Source: Acidovorax delafieldii (GTDB taxonomy: Bacteria > Pseudomonadota > Gammaproteobacteria > Burkholderiales > Burkholderiaceae_C). From it: DNA of 64,000 nt. The notes beneath the pieces are model-generated. The model saw only the letters and a list, made by a program, of their open reading frames with translations. It ran no database searches and had not been told where the DNA came from. A program made the translations under genes and the position numbers. The stretch lies in contig DFQQ01000010.1 in NCBI GenBank assembly GCA_002377855.1, positions 186,001-250,000 on the forward strand, read 5' to 3'. Of this stretch, positions 1-8,139 are shown piece after piece; the first letter of the stretch is position 1; every line of letters starts with the position of its first letter.

Positions 1-384
1 CGCCAAGCGGCTCACCGCCAGTTCAGACTGCTGGCGGTAGCCAGATGCCATGTCCAGCAACAGGCCGCGCGCGCCTTCGGGCATGGCTGCCAGGCTCTGG
101 CGGAATTCCGCGATGGGAACGCGGCGCAATTGCACCCGCGTTTCGGCCACCATGTCTACGGGCAACGGCAGGCCGAGCAGCGCAGAAGCTGCGTCCAGCC
201 AGAAGGGCCCCTCTACCGCACCCAACTGGTGCCGCAAATAACCTTCTTCGTAAAACCCGCGCAGCACCCTCCCACTCTCCAGGTGCAGCACAGAGGTGAG
301 TACCTCGTTGCGCCTGCGCAGCAATTCGCCGGCGGCAAATACTTCCGTCTGGACGGGCAAGGAAAATAAGTTGGATGGCAGCAT
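1..384 (-). CDS. Crp/Fnr-family transcriptional regulator, N-terminal part (runs off the window edge)
   Basis: The minus strand is open from an ATG at 384 to the window edge, giving 128 codons starting MLPSNLFSLPVQTEVFAAGE. Residues 1-110 read like the cyclic-nucleotide-binding-type sensor domain of the Crp/Fnr family: a hydrophobic, glycine-punctuated beta-roll (LLRRRNEVLTSVLHLESGRV, then LRGFYEEGYLRHQLGAVEG). A helix that could be the dimerisation helix C follows. The C-terminal helix-turn-helix is outside the window. No N-terminal cysteine cluster is visible, so an oxygen-sensing Fe-S type is unlikely. An FNR-like palindrome lies 36 bp upstream of the start, which fits autoregulation or control of the neighbouring porin. 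Family assignment is from sequence pattern only; the ligand is unknown. Confidence 0.7.
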   Translation of the reverse strand, partial: MLPSNLFSLPVQTEVFAAGELLRRRNEVLTSVLHLESGRVLRGFYEEGYLRHQLGAVEGPFWLDAASALLGLPLPVDMVAETRVQLRRVPIAEFRQSLAAMPEGARGLLLDMASGYRQQSELAVSRLA

Positions 385-725
385 GCGATTGAATGTGCCG
401 CCGCACGCCCCTGACGGCTTTGAGCAAGATCAAAAGCCGCGCGAAACAAACCCCGATTAGCTCAAACCCCGCAGCCATCGTGCTTTGGTCGCGTAAGCCA
501 GCCGTCAACCACACCCCCCACACCGGGCCGTGCCCACTCATTTCGGGGGTGCACCGACGCAAAGGTGACCACATGCAACAGACGGGGCACAGAAATTGCT
601 GCCATGGGTGGCATGCGTGCCTACGTGCACCACCAAGCAGCAAGGGGCGGCAATGCGGCCCTTTCATCCTGGTGGCCTGCCGCCCGCATTGCATGTTTCA
701 TCCACTTCACTCCTCAGGAGAATCC
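385..725. other. Intergenic region between the Crp/Fnr regulator and the porin
   Basis: These 341 bases separate divergent genes. They hold the FNR-like palindrome at 420-433 and presumably both promoters. An open frame runs in from 393 in the porin frame, but the porin signal peptide and the Shine-Dalgarno sequence argue that translation starts at 726. No other gene is visible. Confidence 0.6.
420..433. promoter_or_regulatory. Candidate FNR/Dnr-type operator
   Basis: TTGAGCAAGATCAA matches the FNR box TTGAT-N4-ATCAA in 9 of 10 positions. Outer arms CGGCTTTGA and TCAAAAGCCG extend the inverted repeat. It sits just upstream of the Crp/Fnr-family gene and about 290 bp before the porin. Binding by that regulator is inferred, not shown. 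Confidence 0.45.
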
Positions 726-1760
726 ATGAAAAAAAACCTGTTGGCACTGTCCCTCACCCTCGGTGGCGCAATGCTCGCCGGCAGTGCCCATGCCCAAAGC
801 TCAGTCCAGGTGACAGGGCTGACCGACGTGTTTGCCGGCTCCATCAAGAACTCTGGCGATGCCGGCCGCAAATCGGTGGTGGACAGCGGCGGCCTGACGA
901 CGTCGTGGTTTGGCTTCAAGGGCACGGAAGACCTGGGCGGGGGGCTTAAGGCCAACTTCCAGCTCACGTCCTTCATCAAGGTAGACAACGGCAGCCAGGG
1001 CCGGTTTGCCAACGACACCTTTTTTTCTCGCGATGCCAACGTGAGCCTGTCCGGAAGCTTCGGCTCGGTGATGTTGGGCCGCTGGATGGCCCCCAACTTT
1101 TTGCCATCGGTGGTGGGCAACCCGTTGGGTGATTCGTTCACCTTCTCCCCGCTGATCCTGCACATGAACGTGCCACTGTTCAACGGCACGGGCTGGGGCG
1201 CCACCACGCCCTCTGACACGGGCTGGAGCAACCAGATCGTGTACAGCACGCCCGACATTGGCGGCTTCAAGGCCAACCTGCAATACCAATTTGGCGAGCA
1301 GGCAGGCAACAACGGCAAGAAAAACGTGGGCGCCAATTTCTTCTACTTTGGCGGCCCATTGACGCTGACAGGCTTTTACGAACGCGATCAGATCAGCAAC
1401 CCTGGTCAGGGCGCTTACCTGGGAACCACCAAAAAGGACTGGATGCTGTTGGGCGCGTACGACTTCGGCATGGTGAAGCCCTTTGTGAGCTACGGCGAGG
1501 CCAAAGCCGACAACAGCCTGAACAAGGCGAAGACGGTGCAGCTGGGGGCCTCGGTGCCCGTGGGGACTGCGGGCAAGGTGCTGGTGGAATGGGTGAAGAC
1601 CGACCTGTCGCAAACCAACGTGGACCGCAAGACCTACACCGTGGGCTACGACCACTTCCTGTCCAAGCGCACCGACGTGTACGCGATGTTCATGGGCGAC
1701 AAGATCAGCAACCAAACCTCCGGCAGCAGCTTTGGCGTCGGCATTCGCCACCGGTTCTAG
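726..1760 (+). CDS. Gram-negative general porin
   Basis: A 344-residue outer-membrane porin of the betaproteobacterial trimeric type (Omp32/OmpC-like, 16-strand barrel). Residues 1-23 are a signal peptide ending SAHA, followed by a mature start QSSVQVTGL. The chain alternates amphipathic strands and ends GVGIRHRF, with the terminal phenylalanine used as the BAM assembly signal. The GFKGTEDLGGGLKANFQL segment is typical of strands 2-3 in this family. The start at 726 is chosen because of AGGAG at 716-720 and the signal peptide; upstream in-frame codons from 393 would bury the signal. A strong terminator follows. It probably admits anions or organic acids, but specificity cannot be read from the sequence. 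Confidence 0.92.
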   Translation: MKKNLLALSLTLGGAMLAGSAHAQSSVQVTGLTDVFAGSIKNSGDAGRKSVVDSGGLTTSWFGFKGTEDLGGGLKANFQLTSFIKVDNGSQGRFANDTFFSRDANVSLSGSFGSVMLGRWMAPNFLPSVVGNPLGDSFTFSPLILHMNVPLFNGTGWGATTPSDTGWSNQIVYSTPDIGGFKANLQYQFGEQAGNNGKKNVGANFFYFGGPLTLTGFYERDQISNPGQGAYLGTTKKDWMLLGAYDFGMVKPFVSYGEAKADNSLNKAKTVQLGASVPVGTAGKVLVEWVKTDLSQTNVDRKTYTVGYDHFLSKRTDVYAMFMGDKISNQTSGSSFGVGIRHRF

Positions 1761-1824
1761 GTTGGGGACGGGCCAGGCTGGCAGCCGTGCGCTGCCGGCC
1801 AGCGCACGGCAATACCGTTCGTTC

Positions 1825-1850
1825 AAAGGGGCCGATCAGGCCCCTTTTTT
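1825..1850 (+). terminator. Rho-independent terminator of the porin gene
   Basis: AAAGGGGCC at 1825-1833 pairs with GGCCCCTTT at 1839-1847 around a GATCA loop, and six T follow the C run. It lies 65 bp after the porin stop. Confidence 0.88.
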
Positions 1851-1961
1851 GTTGTGCGCAACCCAGCCCGTTCGTTAAAAGCGCCGATATCAACGAGGGC
1901 ACCGTGCGAAAACAAGAGATCGCCGTAGCCAAAGCGAAGCGCGCAGATTTGAGCAAAATCG

Positions 1962-2009
1962 GGCCCTAGCGCTTATCCCGCCAGCGGAGCAAGCTACAGA
2001 TATCATAGC
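1962..2009 (+). repeat. Double-hairpin dispersed repeat, copy 1
   Basis: GGCCCTAGCGC begins the copy and GCTACAGATATCATAGC ends it, with an imperfect first hairpin. It matches the family described at 16594-16642. It lies between the porin terminator and the EAL-GGDEF gene. Confidence 0.6.
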
Positions 2010-2148
2010 GATCAGCAGTTCCTCGCAGCCATTGCGCGATGACATGCAACCCCCGGGGCCGGGGCATTGCCCCTATCCGACGGCCACCTGTAACCACACC
2101 GTCACAAGTCAGCGCTATCGTCCGCCCTGCTCAGGGACTCTACACACA

Positions 2149-3996
2149 ATGCAGAACTTACAGTGCAGCCGGCTGGAGGCGATGGTGGCGCTGCTCTCGC
2201 CCGCTGTTCGCCATGGGGCGGGCACGCTCGCCGGCCTGATGCGTGCAGGCGCTCTGCACTGCGTTTTTCAACCGCTGGCCGACCTGCGAGAGGGCAGCAT
2301 CTATGCGCACGAGGCGCTCATCCGCGGACCCGAAGGCACACCGCTTTACACACCCGATGCACTGCTGACCCAGGCCAGCAACGAAGGCATCCTGCAGGAC
2401 TTTGAACTGTTGTGTGCCTTCACGGCGCTTGCGCAGTGGAGCGCGCAGGCAGCGCCGGGGCGCCTGTTCGTGAACATCAGCGCTGACGCCCTGGTGCACG
2501 GCGTGGGCATGGTGGGGGCGCAGCGCCTGGGTGAGGCCGTGCGCAACCTGGGGCTCAGCGCCCGCATGCTGGTGCTGGAAATCACCGAGCATGAACGCGT
2601 CACCGACATGCCCCTGCTGCGCCAGGCGATTGACGCGGTGCACGCCTGTGGGGCGCGCATGGCGCTCGACGATTTCGGCGATGGCCGCTCAAGCTTGCGG
2701 CTTTGGTCCGAGGTGAAGCCCGACTTCGTGAAGATCGACAAGTACTTCATCCGTGAAATCAGCGACCGACCGGAAAACCTGCAGATGCTGCAGGCCATCA
2801 AAGGCATTGCCGACGTGTTTGGCACCACGTTGATTGCCGAGGGCATCGAGACCAAGGACGACTTGCGCGCACTGCGTGACCTGGACATTCCTTACGGCCA
2901 GGGCTGGCTGCTGGGGCGCCCCGCGCTCAATGCACGCGAGGCGGTGGAAGGCCCAGCGCTGGAGGTCTTGCACGACCGCCGTGTGGCCGTGCTGCCGCAC
3001 CTGGGCCAAACAGCGCGCCCCAGCATTTTGCGCAGTTTGCGGGTGGTGCAGGCCCCGCCGCTGGCCCCCACCACGGCCAACGACACGGTGGCGGCCATGT
3101 TCCACGAACGCACGGAGCTGCATGCGCTGGCGGTGGTGGACGGCACGCGGCCGGTGGCGCTCATCAACCGCCAGCAGTTCATGGACCACTACGCCACGCT
3201 GTACTTCCGCGAAGTGCACGGGCGCAAGCCGTGCCTGGCTTTCGCCAACACCGCCCCGCGCGTGGTCGAGCTGGACTGCGATGTGGAGCAGCTCATGGGC
3301 ATCCTTACATCACAAGACCAGCGCTACCTCAGCGACGGATACATCGTGACGGACAATGGCCGCTACCTGGGCCTGGGCACGGGCGATCAGCTGGTGCGCG
3401 CGGTGACCGAAACGCGCATCGAAGCGGCCCGCCACGCCAACCCGCTCACGTTTTTGCCGGGCAACATCCCCATCAGCCTGCACATGCAGCGCCTGCTCGA
3501 CAACGGCACCGAGTTTGTGGCCTGCTACGCCGACCTGAACCATTTCAAGCCCTTCAACGACCACTACGGCTACTGGCGGGGTGACCAGATGATCCGGCTG
3601 GTGGCTCGGCTGGCCACCATGCACTGCGATGCGCGGCGCGACTTTGTGGGCCATGTGGGCGGCGACGATTTCATGCTGATCTTTCAGAGCAGCAACTGGC
3701 GCCAGCGCTGCAAGAACATCATCCAGGACTTTGGCCGCGAGGCGCTGGCTCTTTTTGATGATGCCGCCCAGCGCGCGGGTGGCATCCAGGCCGAAGACCG
3801 GCACGGCGTGCCACGGTTCTTCCCTTGCACCACGCTGGCCATGGGTGCCGTGCACATCACGCCCGGGCGTTTTCGCCACGCCGAAGAGGTTGCCAACCTG
3901 GCCGCCCTGGCCAAACACGAGGCCAAGCAAAACACGAAAGGGCTGGTGCTGCACAACGGGCTGGCTGCCGCAGACCTGAACGCGCTGGCGGCCTGA
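2149..3996 (+). CDS. EAL-CBS-GGDEF cyclic-di-GMP signalling protein
   Basis: The 615-residue protein has a phosphodiesterase domain first: EAL at about residues 55-57, then FVNIS, LEITE, ALDDFG, VKIDK, AEGIE and PYGQG. All metal and catalytic residues known for active EAL enzymes are present. Residues about 290-430 look like a CBS pair (LHALAVVDGTRPVALINRQ, then a second copy with GYIVTDNGRYLGLGTG), a likely nucleotide sensor. A GGDEF-type domain follows with ADLNHFKPFNDHYGY and GGDDF at 504-508; no RxxD inhibitory site is seen. The likely net activity is c-di-GMP hydrolysis, with the last domain regulatory or weakly active. The start at 2149 precedes the conserved region; an upstream in-frame start at 2032 lacks coding character. 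Cytoplasmic, no membrane segments. Confidence 0.88.
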   Translation: MQNLQCSRLEAMVALLSPAVRHGAGTLAGLMRAGALHCVFQPLADLREGSIYAHEALIRGPEGTPLYTPDALLTQASNEGILQDFELLCAFTALAQWSAQAAPGRLFVNISADALVHGVGMVGAQRLGEAVRNLGLSARMLVLEITEHERVTDMPLLRQAIDAVHACGARMALDDFGDGRSSLRLWSEVKPDFVKIDKYFIREISDRPENLQMLQAIKGIADVFGTTLIAEGIETKDDLRALRDLDIPYGQGWLLGRPALNAREAVEGPALEVLHDRRVAVLPHLGQTARPSILRSLRVVQAPPLAPTTANDTVAAMFHERTELHALAVVDGTRPVALINRQQFMDHYATLYFREVHGRKPCLAFANTAPRVVELDCDVEQLMGILTSQDQRYLSDGYIVTDNGRYLGLGTGDQLVRAVTETRIEAARHANPLTFLPGNIPISLHMQRLLDNGTEFVACYADLNHFKPFNDHYGYWRGDQMIRLVARLATMHCDARRDFVGHVGGDDFMLIFQSSNWRQRCKNIIQDFGREALALFDDAAQRAGGIQAEDRHGVPRFFPCTTLAMGAVHITPGRFRHAEEVANLAALAKHEAKQNTKGLVLHNGLAAADLNALAA

Positions 3997-4013
3997 CGCC
4001 GCGCACAGGGAGA

Positions 4014-5240
4014 TCAAGGTACCTGGGCCCCGGCCTCGAACCAGCGGCCAATGAGGGCACGCTCGGCATCGGTGATCTGCGTGGCGTTGTTCATGGGCAT
4101 GAGCTTTTGCACCACCACCTGCTGGTAAATGGCCTGGGCGTTTTGCCGAACCAGGGCGGGCTCGTCCAGCCGCAGATTCTTCATCTGCACCTGCGCACCA
4201 TGGCAGGTGTAGCAGCGCTGCTCCAGCACGCCCCGCACCGCGGCAAAATCAGCCCTTGCATCATTTTGGCCTGTAGCGCTTGTTGCACCTGCGCTACCAG
4301 CTCCTAAAACAGGAGCAGGCCGCATCCACACGATGGCCCCCACGATGAGGGCCACGCCCACCAGCGCGTAGGGCAGCGGGTTGCCATTGCGGCCCAGCTT
4401 GTAGCCGTGGCGCATCACGAAGAACTGGCGGATGGCAGCGCCCGCAAACATCATCAGGATGAGCACCAGCCAGTTCTGCGGATGGCTCCAGGTAAAGCTG
4501 TAGTGGTTGCTCAGCATGGCAAACAGCACGGGCAGCGTGAAGTAGGTGTTGTGCACGCTGCGCTGCTTGCCGCGCTTGCCGTGGATGGGGTCCACCGGCT
4601 GGCCCGCCTTGATCTGCGCCACCACTGTGCGCTGGCCGGGAATGATCCAGAAGAACACGTTGGCGCTCATGGCGGTGGCGATCATCGCGCCCACCAGCAA
4701 AAACGCTGCGCGGCCGGCGAACCAGTGGCAGGCCAGCCACGATGCGATGCACACCAGCACGAAGACCAGCGCGCCGACGATGGCGTCGCCGTTTTTGCGC
4801 TGACCGAAGATGCGGCAGATGGCGTCGTACAGCAGCCAGAACACGACGAAGAACGCGAGCGCCACCACGATGGCGGTGGCAGGTGCCCAGTCCATCTTCG
4901 ATTTGTCGATGAGGTAGGTACTGGCGCTGTAGAGGTACGACACCGTGAACAGCGCAAAGCCGCTGAGCCAGGTGCTGTAGCTCTCCCAAAAGAACCAGTG
5001 CAGGTGCCCGGGCAGCTTCGGCGGCGACACCGCGAACTTGACCGGGTGGTAGAACCCGCCGCCGTGCACGGCCCACAGCTCACCGCTCACACCCTGCTTT
5101 TTCAGGTCTTCGTCTTCGGGCGGCGTGAGGCTGCTGTCCAAAAAGACGAAATAAAACGACGAGCCAATCCAGGCGATGGCAGTGATGACGTGGACCCAGC
5201 GCAACAGCAGGTTGGCCCAGTCGAGAACGTAACTTTCCAT
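4014..5240 (-). CDS. puuD: Membrane urate oxidase PuuD with C-terminal cytochrome c domain
   Basis: A 408-residue inner-membrane protein that oxidises urate to 5-hydroxyisourate, passing electrons to its own haem rather than to oxygen directly, as known for the PuuD family. Residues 1-310 contain about eight hydrophobic helices, beginning MESYVLDWANLLLRWVHVIT with the conserved WIGSSFYFVFLD. After a short linker (residues 309-325) comes a class I cytochrome c domain with CYTCH at about residue 342 and a probable axial methionine in KLMPMNN. The linker is encoded by a double-hairpin repeat copy (4270-4318). Its product would go to uraH and then the UraD half of the 19862 gene. It converges on the EAL-GGDEF gene with 17 bp between stops. 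A TGTATGCA site lies about 170 bp upstream. Confidence 0.93.
   Translation of the reverse strand: MESYVLDWANLLLRWVHVITAIAWIGSSFYFVFLDSSLTPPEDEDLKKQGVSGELWAVHGGGFYHPVKFAVSPPKLPGHLHWFFWESYSTWLSGFALFTVSYLYSASTYLIDKSKMDWAPATAIVVALAFFVVFWLLYDAICRIFGQRKNGDAIVGALVFVLVCIASWLACHWFAGRAAFLLVGAMIATAMSANVFFWIIPGQRTVVAQIKAGQPVDPIHGKRGKQRSVHNTYFTLPVLFAMLSNHYSFTWSHPQNWLVLILMMFAGAAIRQFFVMRHGYKLGRNGNPLPYALVGVALIVGAIVWMRPAPVLGAGSAGATSATGQNDARADFAAVRGVLEQRCYTCHGAQVQMKNLRLDEPALVRQNAQAIYQQVVVQKLMPMNNATQITDAERALIGRWFEAGAQVP
4270..4318 (+). repeat. Double-hairpin dispersed repeat, copy 2 (inside puuD)
   Basis: Starts GGCCTGTAGCGC. The second hairpin is GCTCC-TAAAACA-GGAGC, with the stem changed on both sides relative to GCTAC/GTAGC copies. 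It is antisense to puuD and in frame, coding the linker between the membrane part and the cytochrome c domain. Confidence 0.7.
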
Positions 5241-5695
5241 ATCTCAACCTCGGCAGCGCGCGGCGCTGCATTAGCGAACCTGCTCACCACTGCGGGCGCT
5301 CTGAGCAGAAAAGTGGGCCGCGCACCTTGGCCGGCAAGCCCTTTCGCAAGGAAAAGACCGGCCAGCCGGGGCACCGCTGCGACCGAGATCCGACAGGCGG
5401 ATGACAGCAAAAGTGTATGCACGAATTGTTCCAGATTCCGAGCTTGAGAGTAACGGCCGCACGGCCTGTCTCCCACCGTCCTCTGTTCAGTGCACCGCTC
5501 AGCACCTTCGCCGATGGGGCACCGGCACATGCGCCTACAGGCGCACGCACGAACCAGGCGCAGTATGAAAGCGCTATCCCGACCAGCCCCTGGCACGTGG
5601 AGTGAAGCTTCCAACCAAGGACTGCAGGATGCCTCGTCGATATTCCCCATCACCCGTTGCGGACGCGCACTTTTGGCGGATGTAGGAGCGGGCGC
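5241..5695. other. Divergent intergenic region puuD / GH-GT fusion
   Basis: These 455 bases have no convincing gene. They hold the TGTATGCA site at 5413-5420 and must include the puuD promoter and the promoter of the glycoside hydrolase-glycosyltransferase gene. Small open frames here look like chance. Confidence 0.55.
5413..5420. promoter_or_regulatory. Candidate purine-regulon operator upstream of puuD (weak)
   Basis: AAAGTGTATGCAC resembles the AAGTGTATACA site in front of the purine GntR gene, with one change in the TGTATACA core. It lies about 170 bp upstream of puuD, rather far. Regulation by the 18101 protein is a hypothesis. Confidence 0.3.
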
Positions 5696-8107
5696 ATGAC
5701 GGGTCCGGCCCCTTCCCCCTCCATCGCGCCGCAAGACTGCGACAGCACGCCACAGGAACAGACACCCTTTGAAGGTTTCTGGTTGGGAGGGTTCGAAGGT
5801 GCGGACCACGTCAACGGCCACGGCCAGCCGTTGGAGCCCAATCAACGCAATGGGCACACTGCGCGGCTGGCAGCCGACTATGCCGCCGCCCAATCCATCG
5901 GACTGCACGGCGTGCGCGAGAGCATCGGCTGGCGCTTGCTGGACGCTGCAGGGCCCCAAGGCCTGCGCAGTTTGAGATTGCAGGCACAGCAAGCCGCCGC
6001 GCACGGTCTCCAGGTGATCTGGTCTCTCATGCACTATGGGTGGCCAGCACGGCTCGATCCCTTCGCACGGCCTGATGCGTTTGTTGATGCCTTCGCGGCC
6101 CATTGTCACACCGTGGCCGAGATTCTTCGCAGCGTGGAAGGGCCGGCGGCTGTGTACCAGCCCATCAACGAGATCTCATTCCTGTCATGGGCCGCCAGCA
6201 GTACGGGCCTGGTATGGCCGAATCAACCGTCAAACCCTGAGCGCGGCATGCAGCTCAAGCGGGTCTTGGTAAAGGCCGCGTTGCGCGGCATGGATGCGCT
6301 CTGGGCCGTAGACCCCATGGCTCGAATGCTCCACACAGATCCACTGGTGCGGATCGTGCCCGCGCTGGGCGCTGGTCCGGCGCAGTGCGAGGCAGCGCAA
6401 GCCACCCATGACCACCAGTACCAGGCATGGGACATGCTGGGCGGCAAATCTGCCCCGGAGCTGGGGGGCGCTGCCCGGTACCTGGACGTCATCGGGCTCA
6501 ACTATTACCACGACAACCAGTGGGAGCACCCTTCGGGTAACCGGCTGCACTGGCACCTGAGCGACCCCCGAAGGCAGCCCCTTTCAAGCCTGGTCAAAGA
6601 GGTGTGGCACCGTTACCACCGCCCCTTGTGCATCGCCGAGACAGGGCACGTGGGCGAGGGCCGGGCCGAGTGGATGGACCATATAGGCGCCGAACTGCTG
6701 GCCTGCCAAGCGCAGGCCATACCCATCGCCGCTGTTTGCCTATATCCCCTGGTCGACCGGCCCGACTGGCAGCAAGCCCTGCACTGGCATCGCAGCGGTT
6801 TGTGGGACGTACCCGGCGCCGACGAGGGCGATTTCAGCCGCGTGCTGTGCACCCCATATGCCGAGCGCCTGGCGCACTGGCAGCGGCTTATCAACAAACC
6901 ACTTCATTCCTCCCTTCCCACTTCAGACAGGCCCTCCACCATGAACACCCTTGTTGTTTTCTCTCATCTCCGCTGGGATTTCGTGTACCAACGCCCGCAG
7001 CAGTTGCTGACCCGCCTGGCCGCAAAGCACCCGGTCCTGTTCGTGGAAGAACCCATGCTGGACGCGCAAGCGCCCTGGGCAGAGATCTACAGCCCGTGCA
7101 GCGGCGTGCAAGTGCTGCGCATGCACCTTCCGGGCACCGCACCCGGGTTTGCCGACGAACACATGCAAGCGATGCGCGCGTTGCTCACGCAGCATCTGGC
7201 GGCCGCGCGCGTGCAGGACTATGTGCTTTGGTTCTACACGCCCATGGCACTGCCGTTGGCACGTGGGTTGACACCGCGCGGCGCCATTTACGACTGCATG
7301 GATGAGCTGTCCGCGTTCGACTTCGCCCCACCAGAACTCCTGGAGCGGGAACGCCAGCTCTTTAAGACAGTGGACATGGTGTTCACAGGTGGCCGCAGCC
7401 TTTATGAAGCCAAACGCAGCAAGCACTCTGACGTGCACTGCTTTCCCAGCAGCGTGGACCACGCCCATTTCGGGCAACGGAGTGTGCCCGACCACCCCGA
7501 TCAGATGGCGTTGCCGCACCCCCGCCTGGGGTACTTCGGGGTCATCGATGAACGCCTTGATCTGCAACTCCTTGCAGCACTCGCCGATAGCCATCCGCAG
7601 TGGCAAGTCGTGATGGTTGGGCCGGTCGTCAAAGTGGACCCCGACAACTTGCCCCAGCGCCCCAATCTGCACTGGCTGGGCAAACGCCGTTACGACGAAC
7701 TCCCAGCCCTGCTGGCGGGTTGGGATGTGGCGCTGATGCCTTTCGCACTCAATGCGTCCACGCGCTTCATCAGTCCCACCAAGACGCTGGAGTACCTGGC
7801 AGCCGGCAAGCCCGTGGTGAGCACAGCCATAAAGGACGTGCAGCAGCAGTACGCTCAGGTGGTACCTATCGCCCACTCGCACAAAGACTTCATCTCAGCC
7901 TGCGAAGCCATCTTGCACCGCACGCCCAAGGACCAGTTGAGGTTCCAGGCGATGGCAGCGTCGACCGTGTCCGCCACATCGTGGGATCGCACCGCCACCG
8001 CCATGCTGGCGTTGCTTGAACGCTTCGACCTGCCCTATGCCCAGCCGACCATGCCCCGCACTGCAGGCCAGCCCACCACAGCGGCCGCCGTAGCCGCAGC
8101 GGTCTGA
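5696..8107 (+). CDS. Fusion of a clan GH-A glycoside hydrolase-like domain with a GT-B glycosyltransferase
   Basis: The 803-residue protein has two halves. Residues 15-400 resemble a family 1-type (alpha/beta)8 hydrolase: ESIGWRLLDAAGP, QPINEISF with a putative acid/base E159, LNYYHDNQWE, and LCIAETGHVG with a putative nucleophile E315. From residue 416 (MNTLVVFSHLRWDFVYQRPQ) a GT-B glycosyltransferase begins, with GYFGVIDERLD, HWLGKRRYDELPALL and a donor-binding SPTKTLEYLAAGKPVVST. There is no signal peptide, so it is cytoplasmic. The start at 5696 has AGGAG seven bases upstream. It ends at 8107, overlapping an unlikely start of glf, whose real start is 8140. The pairing suggests assembly of a galactofuranose-containing glycan; substrate unknown. 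Whether the first half hydrolyses anything is open. Confidence 0.82.
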   Translation: MTGPAPSPSIAPQDCDSTPQEQTPFEGFWLGGFEGADHVNGHGQPLEPNQRNGHTARLAADYAAAQSIGLHGVRESIGWRLLDAAGPQGLRSLRLQAQQAAAHGLQVIWSLMHYGWPARLDPFARPDAFVDAFAAHCHTVAEILRSVEGPAAVYQPINEISFLSWAASSTGLVWPNQPSNPERGMQLKRVLVKAALRGMDALWAVDPMARMLHTDPLVRIVPALGAGPAQCEAAQATHDHQYQAWDMLGGKSAPELGGAARYLDVIGLNYYHDNQWEHPSGNRLHWHLSDPRRQPLSSLVKEVWHRYHRPLCIAETGHVGEGRAEWMDHIGAELLACQAQAIPIAAVCLYPLVDRPDWQQALHWHRSGLWDVPGADEGDFSRVLCTPYAERLAHWQRLINKPLHSSLPTSDRPSTMNTLVVFSHLRWDFVYQRPQQLLTRLAAKHPVLFVEEPMLDAQAPWAEIYSPCSGVQVLRMHLPGTAPGFADEHMQAMRALLTQHLAAARVQDYVLWFYTPMALPLARGLTPRGAIYDCMDELSAFDFAPPELLERERQLFKTVDMVFTGGRSLYEAKRSKHSDVHCFPSSVDHAHFGQRSVPDHPDQMALPHPRLGYFGVIDERLDLQLLAALADSHPQWQVVMVGPVVKVDPDNLPQRPNLHWLGKRRYDELPALLAGWDVALMPFALNASTRFISPTKTLEYLAAGKPVVSTAIKDVQQQYAQVVPIAHSHKDFISACEAILHRTPKDQLRFQAMAASTVSATSWDRTATAMLALLERFDLPYAQPTMPRTAGQPTTAAAVAAAV

Positions 8108-8139
8108 TGCCCGCCCGCACAAGTCCAGGAGAACGCACC

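Larger units (their letters stand above)
1761..2148. other. Intergenic region after the porin
   Basis: These 388 bases contain the porin terminator (1825-1850), one double-hairpin repeat (1962-2009) and the presumed promoter of the EAL-GGDEF gene. Between them I see no open frame with coding character. Confidence 0.6.

Noticed and set aside
393..725. In-frame N-terminal extension of the porin from 393
   Set aside because: The signal peptide and AGGAG at 716-720 fix the start at 726; upstream residues are cysteine- and histidine-rich without porin character.
801..1826. 341-residue frame antisense to the porin
   Set aside because: Shadow of a GC-rich gene; low-complexity alanine/valine/histidine composition and no motif.
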